DNA from: Chryseobacterium aahli
Lineage (GTDB): Bacteria > Bacteroidota > Bacteroidia > Flavobacteriales > Weeksellaceae
Reading direction: 5' to 3'
Assembly: GCF_022699665.1 (NCBI RefSeq)
Contig: NZ_JALDNB010000007.1
Coordinates: 186,001 to 250,000 of the forward strand
Length of the DNA stretch: 64,000 bases
This document shows, in pieces, positions 1 through 7,940 of this stretch (the stretch's first letter is position 1; every line of letters starts with the position of its first letter). The notes beneath the pieces were generated by a model. That model was not told the origin of the DNA. It did no database searches and saw only the letters and a program-made list of their open reading frames with translations. Made by a program: the position numbers and the translations under genes.

Positions 1-795
1 CTTCACTCAAGCCATCATTCTTCAAAAAAAATCATTTGGATCCATAATGATCTTTCGCAGGTGAAAGAATACACCAATGAGGAAATCAGAAAGTTTTTCG
101 GGTTTGATTCGATTATGGTGATTTCAAAAAAAATCGAGCAATTATTCCATGATTTAGCCAAAAACGAAGCAGAAAAACAGAAAATTGTCAAGATTTATAA
201 TCCTTTAGATACCAAAGAGATTTTAACTAAAGCTGAACAACCTGTTATCAATTATCAATTTGACGAAACAATCCCGACATTTATTTCTGTGGGAACCGTT
301 TTCCCTCAAAAAGGGTTCGACAGGCTTCTGAAGGTTCACAAAAAACTATTAGATGAAGGCTTAAAACATAAAGTTTTAATTGTCGGCGACGGCTATGATT
401 TTGAAAACATCAGAAACTTAAAAACTGAACTAGGAGTCGATGAAACCGCTACAATGCTGGGGTTCACAGATAATCCCTATCCTTACTTTAAACATTCTGA
501 TTTTTATATTTTAAGTTCGCGATATGAAGGATTTCCGACAGTTTTGTTTGAAGCAATCACTTTAAATAAGAAAATTATCGCAACAGAAGTTTCGGGAGTA
601 AACGAAATGCTGAACAACGGTGAATTGGGCTTAATTGTAGAAAACTCAGAAGAGGGAATTTATCAGGGAATGAAAAAAGCATTGACCGAGCCTGAATCTT
701 TCTCAGAATTTACCGAGAAACTTCAGAATTATACGATGCCTTTCAATCTTGACCATTCTGTCGCGAGAATCGTTTCGGTTTTAGATGAACTTTAA
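1..795 (+). CDS. Glycosyltransferase, GT4-like (5' end outside window)
   Basis: The reading frame is open from the first base, so the N-terminal part lies upstream of the window. The visible part starts near a WIHND motif typical of the end of the N-terminal Rossmann lobe. It continues into a C-terminal lobe with an SVGTVFPQKGFDRLL strand-turn, VGDG, and the nucleotide-sugar binding segment SRYEGFPTVLFEAI, which carries the two glutamates of the GT4 E-x7-E motif. The family moves a sugar from an NDP-sugar to a growing glycan at the cytoplasmic face of the membrane. The acyltransferase gene that follows fits the edge of a capsule or O-antigen cluster. Acceptor and sugar cannot be told. A GTG at 61 is in frame but is internal to the domain and is not taken as the start. 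Confidence 0.85.
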   Translation, partial: LHSSHHSSKKIIWIHNDLSQVKEYTNEEIRKFFGFDSIMVISKKIEQLFHDLAKNEAEKQKIVKIYNPLDTKEILTKAEQPVINYQFDETIPTFISVGTVFPQKGFDRLLKVHKKLLDEGLKHKVLIVGDGYDFENIRNLKTELGVDETATMLGFTDNPYPYFKHSDFYILSSRYEGFPTVLFEAITLNKKIIATEVSGVNEMLNNGELGLIVENSEEGIYQGMKKALTEPESFSEFTEKLQNYTMPFNLDHSVARIVSVLDEL

Positions 796-941
796 TTTAG
801 TTGTTGGCATTTTACTATTGGTTTTCATATTGTCATTATTTATAAATCCGTATTGAAAAGAAATAAGTATATATACTAATCAAGGAAGTTAATTTTACAT
901 AAAATTGAAATCGGCTTTAAATAAAAACAAAAGAGAATCCT

Positions 942-949
942 TAAATTTG
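942..949 (+). promoter_or_regulatory. -7 promoter box (TAAATTTG) of the acyltransferase gene
   Basis: Exact match to the Bacteroidota -7 consensus TAnnTTTG. It ends four bases before the ATG at 954, so the mRNA would begin at or next to the start codon (leaderless). I see no well-spaced TTG at -33. Confidence 0.45.
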
Positions 950-953
950 CTGC

Positions 954-1514
954 ATGCCTAAGAATTATTCAATCATCCAAAAAGATTTTTACCGAGAAAG
1001 CGGAGAGTGGCTTTCGTCTATCCAGATTTTGCTGAAATGCATCAATCCGAATCTTCATTTCATCTATCTTCTGAGAAAGGCGCAAAAATTTGACAAAACG
1101 CCTATTTTAGGACTGTATTGGAAGATTGTTTTGAGACATTTTCAAATTAAATATGGTTTCCAAATCTATCCGGAGACGCAGATTGGGGAAGGTTTGTATC
1201 TTGGACATTGGGGAAGCTTGGTGGTCAACCCAAAAGCGGTAATTGGTAAAAACTGTAATATTGCCCAAGGCGTAACCATCGGACAACAAAACAGAGGTAA
1301 AAATGAAGGCTTTCCTGTTATCGGAAATGATGTCTGGATTGGACCAAACGCTGTAATTGTAGGAAGCATCACCATTGGAAACAATGTTTTGATTGCACCC
1401 AATTCTTATGTTAACACTGATGTACCTGATAATTCTATTGTTGCGGGGAATAAGGCAAAAATATATCCTAAAAGTGATGCAACTGAAGGATACATTAATA
1501 ATAGGGTAGAATAA
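954..1514 (+). CDS. Serine acetyltransferase-like hexapeptide O-acetyltransferase
   Basis: 186 aa. The N-terminal half is helical. From about residue 75 there are left-handed beta-helix hexapeptide repeats (IGEGLYLGH, VIGKNCNIAQGVTIG, VIGNDVWIGPNAVIVG, IGNNVLIAPNS). The family (CysE / WcaB / NeuD type) transfers acetyl groups from acetyl-CoA. The GHWGSLVVN segment resembles the catalytic-histidine loop of serine acetyltransferases. Free-standing short forms next to glycosyltransferases usually acetylate surface polysaccharide sugars rather than serine, and that is the likelier role here because the upstream gene is a glycosyltransferase. The ATG start is supported by the -7 box immediately before it. 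There is no membrane segment, so the enzyme is cytoplasmic. Confidence 0.8.
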   Translation: MPKNYSIIQKDFYRESGEWLSSIQILLKCINPNLHFIYLLRKAQKFDKTPILGLYWKIVLRHFQIKYGFQIYPETQIGEGLYLGHWGSLVVNPKAVIGKNCNIAQGVTIGQQNRGKNEGFPVIGNDVWIGPNAVIVGSITIGNNVLIAPNSYVNTDVPDNSIVAGNKAKIYPKSDATEGYINNRVE

Positions 1515-1560
1515 TTCATTTTATTGTAATTTAATCTATATTAAATTGTGTTAAAATTGA

Positions 1561-1589
1561 TTGTAAATTCAGTAAAAATTATATTTTTG
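1561..1589 (+). promoter_or_regulatory. Promoter of the first carbonic anhydrase gene
   Basis: TTG at 1561-1563 and TATTTTTG at 1582-1589, 18 bases apart, match the Bacteroidota sigma factor pattern. The implied leader is about 70 bases. Confidence 0.5.
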
Positions 1590-1664
1590 TACAATTATTG
1601 ATTTAGTCTATTGAATTTGGAAATAATTTAAACGAAATAAATAACCATCATTTAAATCTTATTT

Positions 1665-2330
1665 ATGTCACAATCGTACAAAGTTATTTTTGAAAACAAC
1701 AGAAAATGGGTAGAGTCTAAAATCTCAAAAAACCCAACGTTCTTTGAAGACTTAGCCAAAACTCAGAATCCTGATTATCTATACATCGGATGTTCAGACA
1801 GCAGGGTAACTGCAGAAGAATTAATGGGCACAGAGCCGGGTGAAGTTTTTGTAACGAGAAACATTGCCAATGTTGTCAATACTTTGGATATGAGCTCCAC
1901 TGCTGTTATTCAGTATGCGGTAGAACATTTGAAGGTAAAACACATTATTGTGTGCGGACATTACAATTGCGGTGGAGTAAAAGCTGCGATGACGCCTCAG
2001 GATTTAGGATTATTAAATCCTTGGTTGAGAAATATTCGTGATGTGTACAGATTGCATCAAGCTGAGCTGGATTCTATCGATGATGAAGGAAAACGCTATG
2101 ACAGATTGGTAGAACTAAACGTTCAAGAGCAATGCATCAACGTTATCAAAATGGCTTGTGTGCAGGAAAGATATATCATTGATGAGTTTCCTGTGGTGCA
2201 TGGCTGGGTATTTGACCTTAGAACGGGAAAAATTATTGACTTGGAGATTGACTTTGAGAAAATCTTAAAAGACATTCAAAAAATATATAATCTTACCAGT
2301 TCTGACTGGGTGATGAGCCGAAAGAAATAA
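1665..2330 (+). CDS. Beta-class carbonic anhydrase (first copy)
   Basis: 221 aa, usual for the family. It interconverts CO2 and bicarbonate in the cytoplasm. The zinc ligands are visible: Cys43 and Asp45 in GCSDSRV, with Arg47 as the aspartate partner, then His99 and Cys102 in GHYNCGG. The protein has no signal peptide. It is the first gene of a same-strand run: a small exported protein follows after 26 bases, then a SulP anion transporter and a second carbonic anhydrase. That context suggests inorganic carbon supply or pH control. The ATG start lies behind a good promoter. This copy is of the E. coli Can / plant-like type and differs clearly from the second copy downstream. Confidence 0.93.
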   Translation: MSQSYKVIFENNRKWVESKISKNPTFFEDLAKTQNPDYLYIGCSDSRVTAEELMGTEPGEVFVTRNIANVVNTLDMSSTAVIQYAVEHLKVKHIIVCGHYNCGGVKAAMTPQDLGLLNPWLRNIRDVYRLHQAELDSIDDEGKRYDRLVELNVQEQCINVIKMACVQERYIIDEFPVVHGWVFDLRTGKIIDLEIDFEKILKDIQKIYNLTSSDWVMSRKK

Positions 2331-2356
2331 TCTTTCAAAAAAAATAAAAAGAGTAA

Positions 2357-2659
2357 ATGAAATTCTGGAGTATTATTACATTAATGATCGTCCTCAACTT
2401 CACAGCATTGCCCAGCATTGCTGCGGTTGCTGATTGGGATATCATGACAACCAATGTAATAGTGAACGAAGAAGAAACCCATTCTCATTACTCATCTCTG
2501 TTTTCTGTTTACGAAAAGACACTTCCAAAAACTTTAGATGTTTACGATTATCTTAAGTTTTTTGAGCCTGATATTGAGGGCAGATCTTTCACATTAATAG
2601 ATGACGATTTTCATCTATCTCCTTTATTGAGCATATTTTCTCCTCCTCCGGAAGCTTAG
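2357..2659 (+). CDS. Small exported protein of unknown function between carbonic anhydrase and SulP transporter
   Basis: 100 aa. Residues 1-22 form a signal peptide (MKFWSII...LPSIAA) with a small-residue cleavage site. There is no lipobox cysteine, so the mature protein is probably periplasmic or secreted. The mature part is acidic and rich in Phe, Tyr and Ser, and ends in SPPPEA. I do not recognise the family. It starts 26 bases after the carbonic anhydrase and is followed by the SulP transporter gene 125 bases on, so it may be co-transcribed with the bicarbonate genes. The short length and lack of known motifs make function prediction unsafe. Confidence 0.6.
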   Translation: MKFWSIITLMIVLNFTALPSIAAVADWDIMTTNVIVNEEETHSHYSSLFSVYEKTLPKTLDVYDYLKFFEPDIEGRSFTLIDDDFHLSPLLSIFSPPPEA

Positions 2660-2784
2660 TTATTCTCCATTTTACTATTCAAATCACTTTTGATCTTGAA
2701 TACTTCTACATTACATTAATCTCAATCGTTATTGATTGGCTTTAATCGATTAATTATTTTACATCAACGTATTTTTCAATTGTC

Positions 2785-4380
2785 ATGAAAAAATCAAAAT
2801 CTTTCTTTGGAGAAATCAAAGAGAACTTCCCTTCGGGTCTAGTAGTATTCTTAGTAGCTCTTCCTCTGTGTTTAGGAATTGCTTTAGCATCAGGAGCACC
2901 ACCCTTATCCGGAATCATTTCCGGTATTGTAGGCGGCTTGGTCATCGGAGCCATTAGCAATTCAAATATATCTGTTTCCGGTCCTGCTGCAGGACTTACA
3001 GCTATAGTTTTAACAGCAATTACCGACCTTGGCGCATTTGAACTTTTCCTTTGTGCAGGTATTATTGCAGGACTTATTCAGTTGGTTTTAGGATTTATAA
3101 GAGCTGGTAGTATTTCCAATTATTTCCCTAATAATGTTATCGAGGGAATGCTTGCTGCGATCGGTATTATTATTATTTTAAAACAAATTCCGCACGCTCT
3201 GGGATTTGATAAAGACTACGAAGGGCATGAATCTATTTTTGATAAAGGATTGAATTTTGGTTATTTCGATGAATTATTCGGGGCAATTCATCCGGGTGCT
3301 ATCATTGTGACGTTAGTATCCATCGGGCTTCTTTTAGCTTGGGACAAAATTCCTTTTTTAAAAAGGATGAAAATGCTTCCGGGTGCATTAGTTGCTGTGG
3401 TAGTTGGTATTTTGCTAAATGAGGTGTTCAAATTGACAGGAAGTTCTTTAGCAATTACTACCAATCACTTAGTTTCGCTTCCGGTTCCTCAAAGTCTTGC
3501 TGATTTTAAAAACCTTATCATAATGCCAGACTTCAACGGATTTACAAATTTAAAGGTATGGATTGCCGGTGCAACGATTGCCATTGTAGCTTCTATTGAA
3601 ACGCTGCTTTGTATAGAAGCATCAGACCGACTAGATGTCCAGAGAAGAACAACAGATACTAATCTCGAACTGAAAGCTCAGGGAATAGGAAATTTAGTAA
3701 GTTCATTAATTGGAGGACTTCCCATGACATCAGTTGTTGTAAGAAGTTCTGCAAATGCTAATGCGGGTGCAACTTCTAAAGCTTCAGCAATGATTCATGG
3801 CTTTCTACTATTAGTCTGCGTACTTACAATTCCGTTTTTATTAAATTTAATTCCGTTGGCGACACTGGCTGCGGTATTACTTTTAGTAGGATATAAATTG
3901 GCAAAACCTGCGACATTTAAGCATTTTTGGGATCTTGGAAAATTCCAGTTTATTCCCTTTGTAGCAACTGTGGTTGCGATTGTTGCGACTGATCTTTTAA
4001 AAGGTGTAGGAATTGGTTTGGCAATATCAGTTTTCTATATCCTTCAGGGAAATATGAAGCGTGCCTATTATCTGAGCAGAGAAAAACTAAATGACGCAGA
4101 CGGAATCACGATCAAATTGGCAGAGGAAGTTTCTTTCTTAAACAAGGCTGCGATTAAAAAAACGTTGAAAAATATTAAACCAAACTCCACCGTAATCATT
4201 GATGCAACAACGACTTCGTACATTGCAACCGATGTTTTGGAAATGATTCAGGATTTTGCCAATATCAGAGCAAAAGAAGAAGATATTACTGTAGAACTTA
4301 TGGGTTTCAAAACTTCATACAGAGATTATGAGACTGATGAAGATTCTCACATTGTCATTACTCATAAGAGAGCAATGTAA
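2785..4380 (+). CDS. SulP-family inorganic anion transporter with C-terminal STAS domain
   Basis: 531 aa inner-membrane protein. Residues about 15-430 contain the SLC26/SulP core of roughly ten or more hydrophobic segments, with the family motif region SVSGPAAGLTAIV near residue 65. Residues about 440-525 resemble a STAS regulatory domain, including a VIIDATTTSYIATDVLEMI strand-helix. Family members carry sulfate, bicarbonate or other anions. Carbonic anhydrase genes on both sides favour bicarbonate (as in BicA-like members), but the sequence alone does not prove the substrate. The ATG start gives the expected N-terminus, which opens directly into the SGLVVFLVALPLCLGIALA segment. Confidence 0.88.
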   Translation: MKKSKSFFGEIKENFPSGLVVFLVALPLCLGIALASGAPPLSGIISGIVGGLVIGAISNSNISVSGPAAGLTAIVLTAITDLGAFELFLCAGIIAGLIQLVLGFIRAGSISNYFPNNVIEGMLAAIGIIIILKQIPHALGFDKDYEGHESIFDKGLNFGYFDELFGAIHPGAIIVTLVSIGLLLAWDKIPFLKRMKMLPGALVAVVVGILLNEVFKLTGSSLAITTNHLVSLPVPQSLADFKNLIIMPDFNGFTNLKVWIAGATIAIVASIETLLCIEASDRLDVQRRTTDTNLELKAQGIGNLVSSLIGGLPMTSVVVRSSANANAGATSKASAMIHGFLLLVCVLTIPFLLNLIPLATLAAVLLLVGYKLAKPATFKHFWDLGKFQFIPFVATVVAIVATDLLKGVGIGLAISVFYILQGNMKRAYYLSREKLNDADGITIKLAEEVSFLNKAAIKKTLKNIKPNSTVIIDATTTSYIATDVLEMIQDFANIRAKEEDITVELMGFKTSYRDYETDEDSHIVITHKRAM

Positions 4381-4439
4381 AAAACAAATAGACAAATCAA
4401 TTTTAAATTTAAATATAATTCAAAAAAATATATAGTTAT

Positions 4440-5075
4440 ATGAAAGCACATACATCTGAAACACAATCGACTATTACCCCTGAAAAAGCATTAGAATTTT
4501 TAAAGGAAGGTAATCAGAGATTTGTGGGGAACCTTAAAGCAAACAGAGATCTTTTAGAACAAGTAAACGCTACACGTGAAGGTCAGTGGCCGTTTGCGGT
4601 AGTTTTAAGCTGTATCGACAGCCGTACTTCTGCGGAACTAATTTTTGACCAAGGGCTTGGCGATGTTTTCAGCATCAGAATTGCAGGTAATTTTGTGAAT
4701 CAGGATATTTTAGGCTCAATGGAATTTGGCTGTAATGTAGCCGGTTCTAAACTAGTAGTAGTTTTAGGACACACTAAATGTGGAGCACTGAAAGGAGGAT
4801 TAGACGCTGCTAAAATCGAAGGCATGGGAATGGATAACCTCAACCACCTGATTGATCACTTTGACCCAATCATCAAAACGATTATCAACGATGGTGAAGA
4901 ACGTTCTTCAGCAAACGCTGATCTTTTGGAAAGATTAAATCAACATAACGTTAAAAATGCGATTGACGACATCCGTAAACAAAGCTCGACATTGAAGAGA
5001 CTTGAAGAAGAGGGAAAAATCAAAATCGTAGGAGCGAATTATGATGTAGAAACCGGTGTTGTAAGCTGGTTGTAA
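4440..5075 (+). CDS. Beta-class carbonic anhydrase (second copy)
   Basis: 211 aa. Zinc ligands are Cys58 and Asp60 (SCIDSRT), His111 and Cys114 (GHTKCGA). It shares the catalytic scheme with the first copy but belongs to another subgroup, with a longer N-terminal helix, SAELIFDQGLGDVF, and a different spacing between motifs. There is no signal peptide, so it is cytoplasmic. It lies 59 bases after the SulP gene and ends the cluster at a very strong terminator. Coupling to the transporter would convert imported bicarbonate to CO2 or trap incoming CO2 as bicarbonate. That role is an inference from gene order. Confidence 0.92.
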   Translation: MKAHTSETQSTITPEKALEFLKEGNQRFVGNLKANRDLLEQVNATREGQWPFAVVLSCIDSRTSAELIFDQGLGDVFSIRIAGNFVNQDILGSMEFGCNVAGSKLVVVLGHTKCGALKGGLDAAKIEGMGMDNLNHLIDHFDPIIKTIINDGEERSSANADLLERLNQHNVKNAIDDIRKQSSTLKRLEEEGKIKIVGANYDVETGVVSWL

Positions 5076-5097
5076 TCTTCACAACGTAAATAATATG

Positions 5098-5130
5098 AAC
5101 GCCGGGAGCTTTGCTCCCGGCGTTTTTTTT
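5098..5130 (+). terminator. Strong intrinsic terminator closing the carbonic anhydrase / SulP cluster
   Basis: Perfect 12-bp stem (aacgccgggagc with gctcccggcgtt), 3-base loop, then a run of eight T. It is the GC-richest hairpin in the window. Confidence 0.93.
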
Positions 5131-5153
5131 CGAATTATTTTATTTAAATAAAA

Positions 5154-5717
5154 TTATTTCCCGTTAAATGCCGACATTGTATTTCCAATTCCTGCAAAAA
5201 CGAATGACAGACAGGCTTTTGCGAACTTTTCAATTCTTTCTCCCAGTTTTGCAGATTCTTCTTCATTCCAGGTTCCAAGGACGTAATCTACCTGTCTTCC
5301 TTCAGAAAACTCGGCAGAAATTCCGAAACGAAGTCTTGCATAATTTTGTGTCTGTAAACTTTCATGAATACTTTTCAGCCCATTATGTCCGGCATCAGAA
5401 CCTTTCATTTTCATTCTTAAAGTTCCGAATGGTAAAGCCAAATCATCAGTAACAATCATCACATTCTCTAGCGGAATATTTTCTTTCTGCATCCAGAATT
5501 TCACCGCATTTCCCGATAGATTCATGTAGGTATCAGGCTTTAATACAAAAACTTTTCTGCCTTTATATTTTCCTTCAGCCATCCATCCAAAATTTGTTGT
5601 ATTAAAAGAGACATCAAGGGTTTCAGCAATTTTCTCAGCTACCTTAAAACCGATATTGTGACGTGTATTTTCATATTCCGAGCCTTTGTTGCCCAAACCG
5701 ACAATTAAATATTTCAT
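5154..5717 (-). CDS. pth: Peptidyl-tRNA hydrolase
   Basis: 187 aa, standard length. It frees tRNA from peptidyl-tRNA that drops off the ribosome. The N-terminal GLGNKGSEYENTRHNIGF carries the catalytic His20 and substrate-binding Asn; VTDDLALPFG carries the aspartate that orients the histidine; GSDAGHNGLKS is the third signature. The protein is cytoplasmic. The gene stands alone, facing the carbonic anhydrase cluster tail to tail across the 5098-5130 hairpin, and has a -7 box about 13 bases before the start codon. Nothing unusual is seen. Confidence 0.96.
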   Translation of the reverse strand: MKYLIVGLGNKGSEYENTRHNIGFKVAEKIAETLDVSFNTTNFGWMAEGKYKGRKVFVLKPDTYMNLSGNAVKFWMQKENIPLENVMIVTDDLALPFGTLRMKMKGSDAGHNGLKSIHESLQTQNYARLRFGISAEFSEGRQVDYVLGTWNEEESAKLGERIEKFAKACLSFVFAGIGNTMSAFNGK

Positions 5718-5730
5718 GAGAAATTTTTTG

Positions 5731-5762
5731 CAAAATTAAGAGATATTAAATAAAAAACTCAA
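5731..5762 (-). promoter_or_regulatory. Probable promoter of pth
   Basis: On the minus strand TAATTTTG (5731-5738) matches the -7 consensus. A TTG at 5760-5762 lies 21 bases upstream of it. It overlaps the terminator of the upstream lipoprotein gene, which makes the -33 assignment weak. Confidence 0.4.
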
Positions 5763-5783
5763 TCCAGTGAAGAATTGAGTTTA
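5752..5783 (-). terminator. Terminator of the 5806-6738 lipoprotein gene
   Basis: Stem aaactcaat / attgagttt with a 9-base loop, followed on the minus strand by a T run. Confidence 0.6.
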
Positions 5784-5805
5784 AATATTTTAAAAAAGAT
5801 TTTCT

Positions 5806-6738
5806 TTATAAAGGCTTGTACATATAATTTACACTGAATCCTTGTGTCATATATGTTTGAGCATCATATCTGTAAGCTGTTGAGAAAATTACAGGAGTCG
5901 GAATTGGCATCATCAAATCTGTGATAGAAATTCTTTTCGGACTGTTCGGAGAAAGTATAAATGCTTCAACATCACCTGCTTCTTCTGAAATAATTCTAGA
6001 TACTTTATAAGCAAAAGGAAGTAATGTGAAAGGACTGATTTGAGTATCGTAGTTTAAAAACTCATATCCGTACTTTTCAATAACCGGACCTTCTACTCCC
6101 GCATTAATTGCACCAATGCTCACTTCTGCTTTTGAAACATTATCTCCAAAATAAGTATAAGCTGTTTTACTGTATTTCTGATCTACGTAAGGAACTCCCG
6201 TCACATCTTCACCGCTCTTCATTGTAATTCCGGCAAATTTTCCAGTAGTAGAACTATACGTTAAATTATAAATTGATTTTATTCTTTTATCAACTAAATA
6301 AGGACCAGGCGTAGTTGACGGCGGAACAGGAGGTGTTCTTTTATAAAAGACTCTGTTTTCTGAGATAATAGTCAATCTTCCTAAATTTCCATATGTAAAC
6401 AACTGAGTGTAGACAATACTGTCATCATCAATCGTCCCATCATTATCTAAATCTAAATGTCCGTTGAAAGTTATTTGGCTGATTTTATCACCACTCCACA
6501 TCACATTGGTTATAGAGTTTTTTTCTGTAATCACATTAGATAAAAGGAGACCATTGTAACGGTATTCTGCCAATGTATCTGAGTCTGTAACTTCTCTGAA
6601 CAAAGCTCTAGGGCCGTTAAAACCACTATTCTGATTCAAGTCAATTAAAGGGTTACCTTCTTCATCAGTCAGGTCTTTACAAGAATGAACAGACGAGATG
6701 CCAGCTACAAGTAAAATAAAATAGAAAAGTTGTTTCAT
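5806..6738 (-). CDS. Lipoprotein of unknown function, YD-repeat-like beta protein
   Basis: 310 aa. The N-terminal signal peptide ends in a lipobox with the cysteine at HSC-KD (about residue 20), so it is probably an outer-membrane or periplasmic lipoprotein. The body consists of short beta strands of the type seen in Bacteroidota proteins with repeated Y-x-Y/N-x-x-G turns (VYTQLFTYGNLGRL, IYNLTYSSTTGK). Three features are shared with the lipoprotein at 7941-8831: GPRALF after the linker, YDTQISPFTLLPFAYKV near residue 230, and the closing YMYKPL. The two are therefore distant paralogues. No enzymatic motif is seen. A TATATTTG box lies just upstream of the start. Confidence 0.75.
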   Translation of the reverse strand: MKQLFYFILLVAGISSVHSCKDLTDEEGNPLIDLNQNSGFNGPRALFREVTDSDTLAEYRYNGLLLSNVITEKNSITNVMWSGDKISQITFNGHLDLDNDGTIDDDSIVYTQLFTYGNLGRLTIISENRVFYKRTPPVPPSTTPGPYLVDKRIKSIYNLTYSSTTGKFAGITMKSGEDVTGVPYVDQKYSKTAYTYFGDNVSKAEVSIGAINAGVEGPVIEKYGYEFLNYDTQISPFTLLPFAYKVSRIISEEAGDVEAFILSPNSPKRISITDLMMPIPTPVIFSTAYRYDAQTYMTQGFSVNYMYKPL

Positions 6739-6764
6739 TTCCGAAGGGATTATTTATTTTTCCA

Positions 6765-6772
6765 CAAATATA
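6765..6772 (-). promoter_or_regulatory. -7 box (TATATTTG) of the 5806-6738 lipoprotein gene
   Basis: Exact TAnnTTTG on the minus strand, about 26 bases before the start codon. The surrounding bases (CACAAATATAAT on the plus strand) recur upstream of the paralogous lipoprotein gene at 8855-8862. Confidence 0.5.
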
Positions 6773-6967
6773 ATTTTTTTTTGAATAAAAATTGCGTTTT
6801 ACTTTATATTATCGCAAAATAATAGTGAAAACTTAAAAAAATTGGTATTCAAATATTGATTCCGATATAATCCTGAAAAACACTCTATCATTTTTTTCAA
6901 TGTACTATAGTAGAATATTGTTTTCTAATCCTTTATTACTAAAATTTATCTAGTTTAAACACCAATA

Positions 6968-7891
6968 TTAGAAAATATCATGATGGTGATGTCCTCCACC
7001 ACTACTTTTTCCGTCGCTTTCTTGAGCAGGATAAATGATTTCATTTAGACTTTGTGGAGAAACCTTTACACTGTTTTTGGGTAAATCAATTGATATTTGA
7101 TTATTAGAACTTATATCATTTAAATGTATTTTTTTGTCTGTCTTCACAAGAACCTTATTCACTTTATCAAAAACTTTATCTAAAGTATTTTTTTCGCCAG
7201 AAGATTTTGGTGAGAAATATTCTACCTGAAGTGCCAAAGTTTTGATTGATTTCGGCTGATTATGCTCAATAATTTCTAAAATCTCAGGACGAATTTTTAT
7301 CGCATCACTGTACCATACATTACAAGATTTATCGTCTGGAACTAAAAAAGTCTGGCATTTCACGGCAGAATAATTTTTGAGAGGCGAACTCGTAATTGTA
7401 GAAACTACATTTTTTCCGGAACTGTCAAAGTATTGAAATATAATCCCAAACGGGGGTTGCGCCGCAAGATTTGTACTCCCAATCTTTTTAGGATCAACAA
7501 TTGGTTTTTCCAATTCCTGAACCCATTTCTGGAAATCTTTTTTTGCAATCGAAGCATGCCAGGATTTTTGATCTTTTGTATAGAAATATTCCACAGAATC
7601 TTGTCCTTTTCGGTAAATCATTCCGTAAGAAATATTTTTAAAAAGTTTTTCTGTCACTTCTCTTTTCACATCATTTCCGTTGAACGTTAAGACGATATCA
7701 GAATGCGTTCCAAGCACATCTTTCTCTTCCAGCTTAATGATTCCTTTGAAATATCCTTCAGAATCATTGAAGGGTTCTTTTAGATCTCCAACTGGACTCT
7801 GTTCTGTCTTTTTACAAGAAATCATCATTGCTGATACAAATACCAACAATGATAATTTTAAAAATTTAAATTGAATTATTTTTTGAATCAA
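6968..7891 (-). CDS. Lipoprotein of unknown function with a C-terminal His-rich tail
   Basis: 307 aa. The signal peptide has a lipobox ending at Cys about residue 26 (MMISC-KK). The N-terminal part of the mature protein (EGYFKGIIKLEEKDVLG...YGMIYRKGQDSVEYFY) resembles small periplasmic DUF4412/LolA-like beta proteins of Bacteroidota, but I cannot assign the family firmly. The C-terminus ends in GGGHHHHDIF after a Ser/Gly-rich stretch, which could bind a metal ion. The gene sits between the two YD-like lipoprotein genes on the same strand, without a recognisable promoter box of its own. Function unknown. Confidence 0.7.
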   Translation of the reverse strand: MIQKIIQFKFLKLSLLVFVSAMMISCKKTEQSPVGDLKEPFNDSEGYFKGIIKLEEKDVLGTHSDIVLTFNGNDVKREVTEKLFKNISYGMIYRKGQDSVEYFYTKDQKSWHASIAKKDFQKWVQELEKPIVDPKKIGSTNLAAQPPFGIIFQYFDSSGKNVVSTITSSPLKNYSAVKCQTFLVPDDKSCNVWYSDAIKIRPEILEIIEHNQPKSIKTLALQVEYFSPKSSGEKNTLDKVFDKVNKVLVKTDKKIHLNDISSNNQISIDLPKNSVKVSPQSLNEIIYPAQESDGKSSGGGHHHHDIF

Positions 7892-7940
7892 AAGCTTATT
7901 TTTATTTAAAATTCATACAAAAGCATCATTCAAAACTAAC

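Noticed and set aside
6968..7000. HHHH tail as a cloning tag or vector contamination
   Set aside because: Flanked by normal coding and intergenic chromosomal sequence; no vector sequence nearby.
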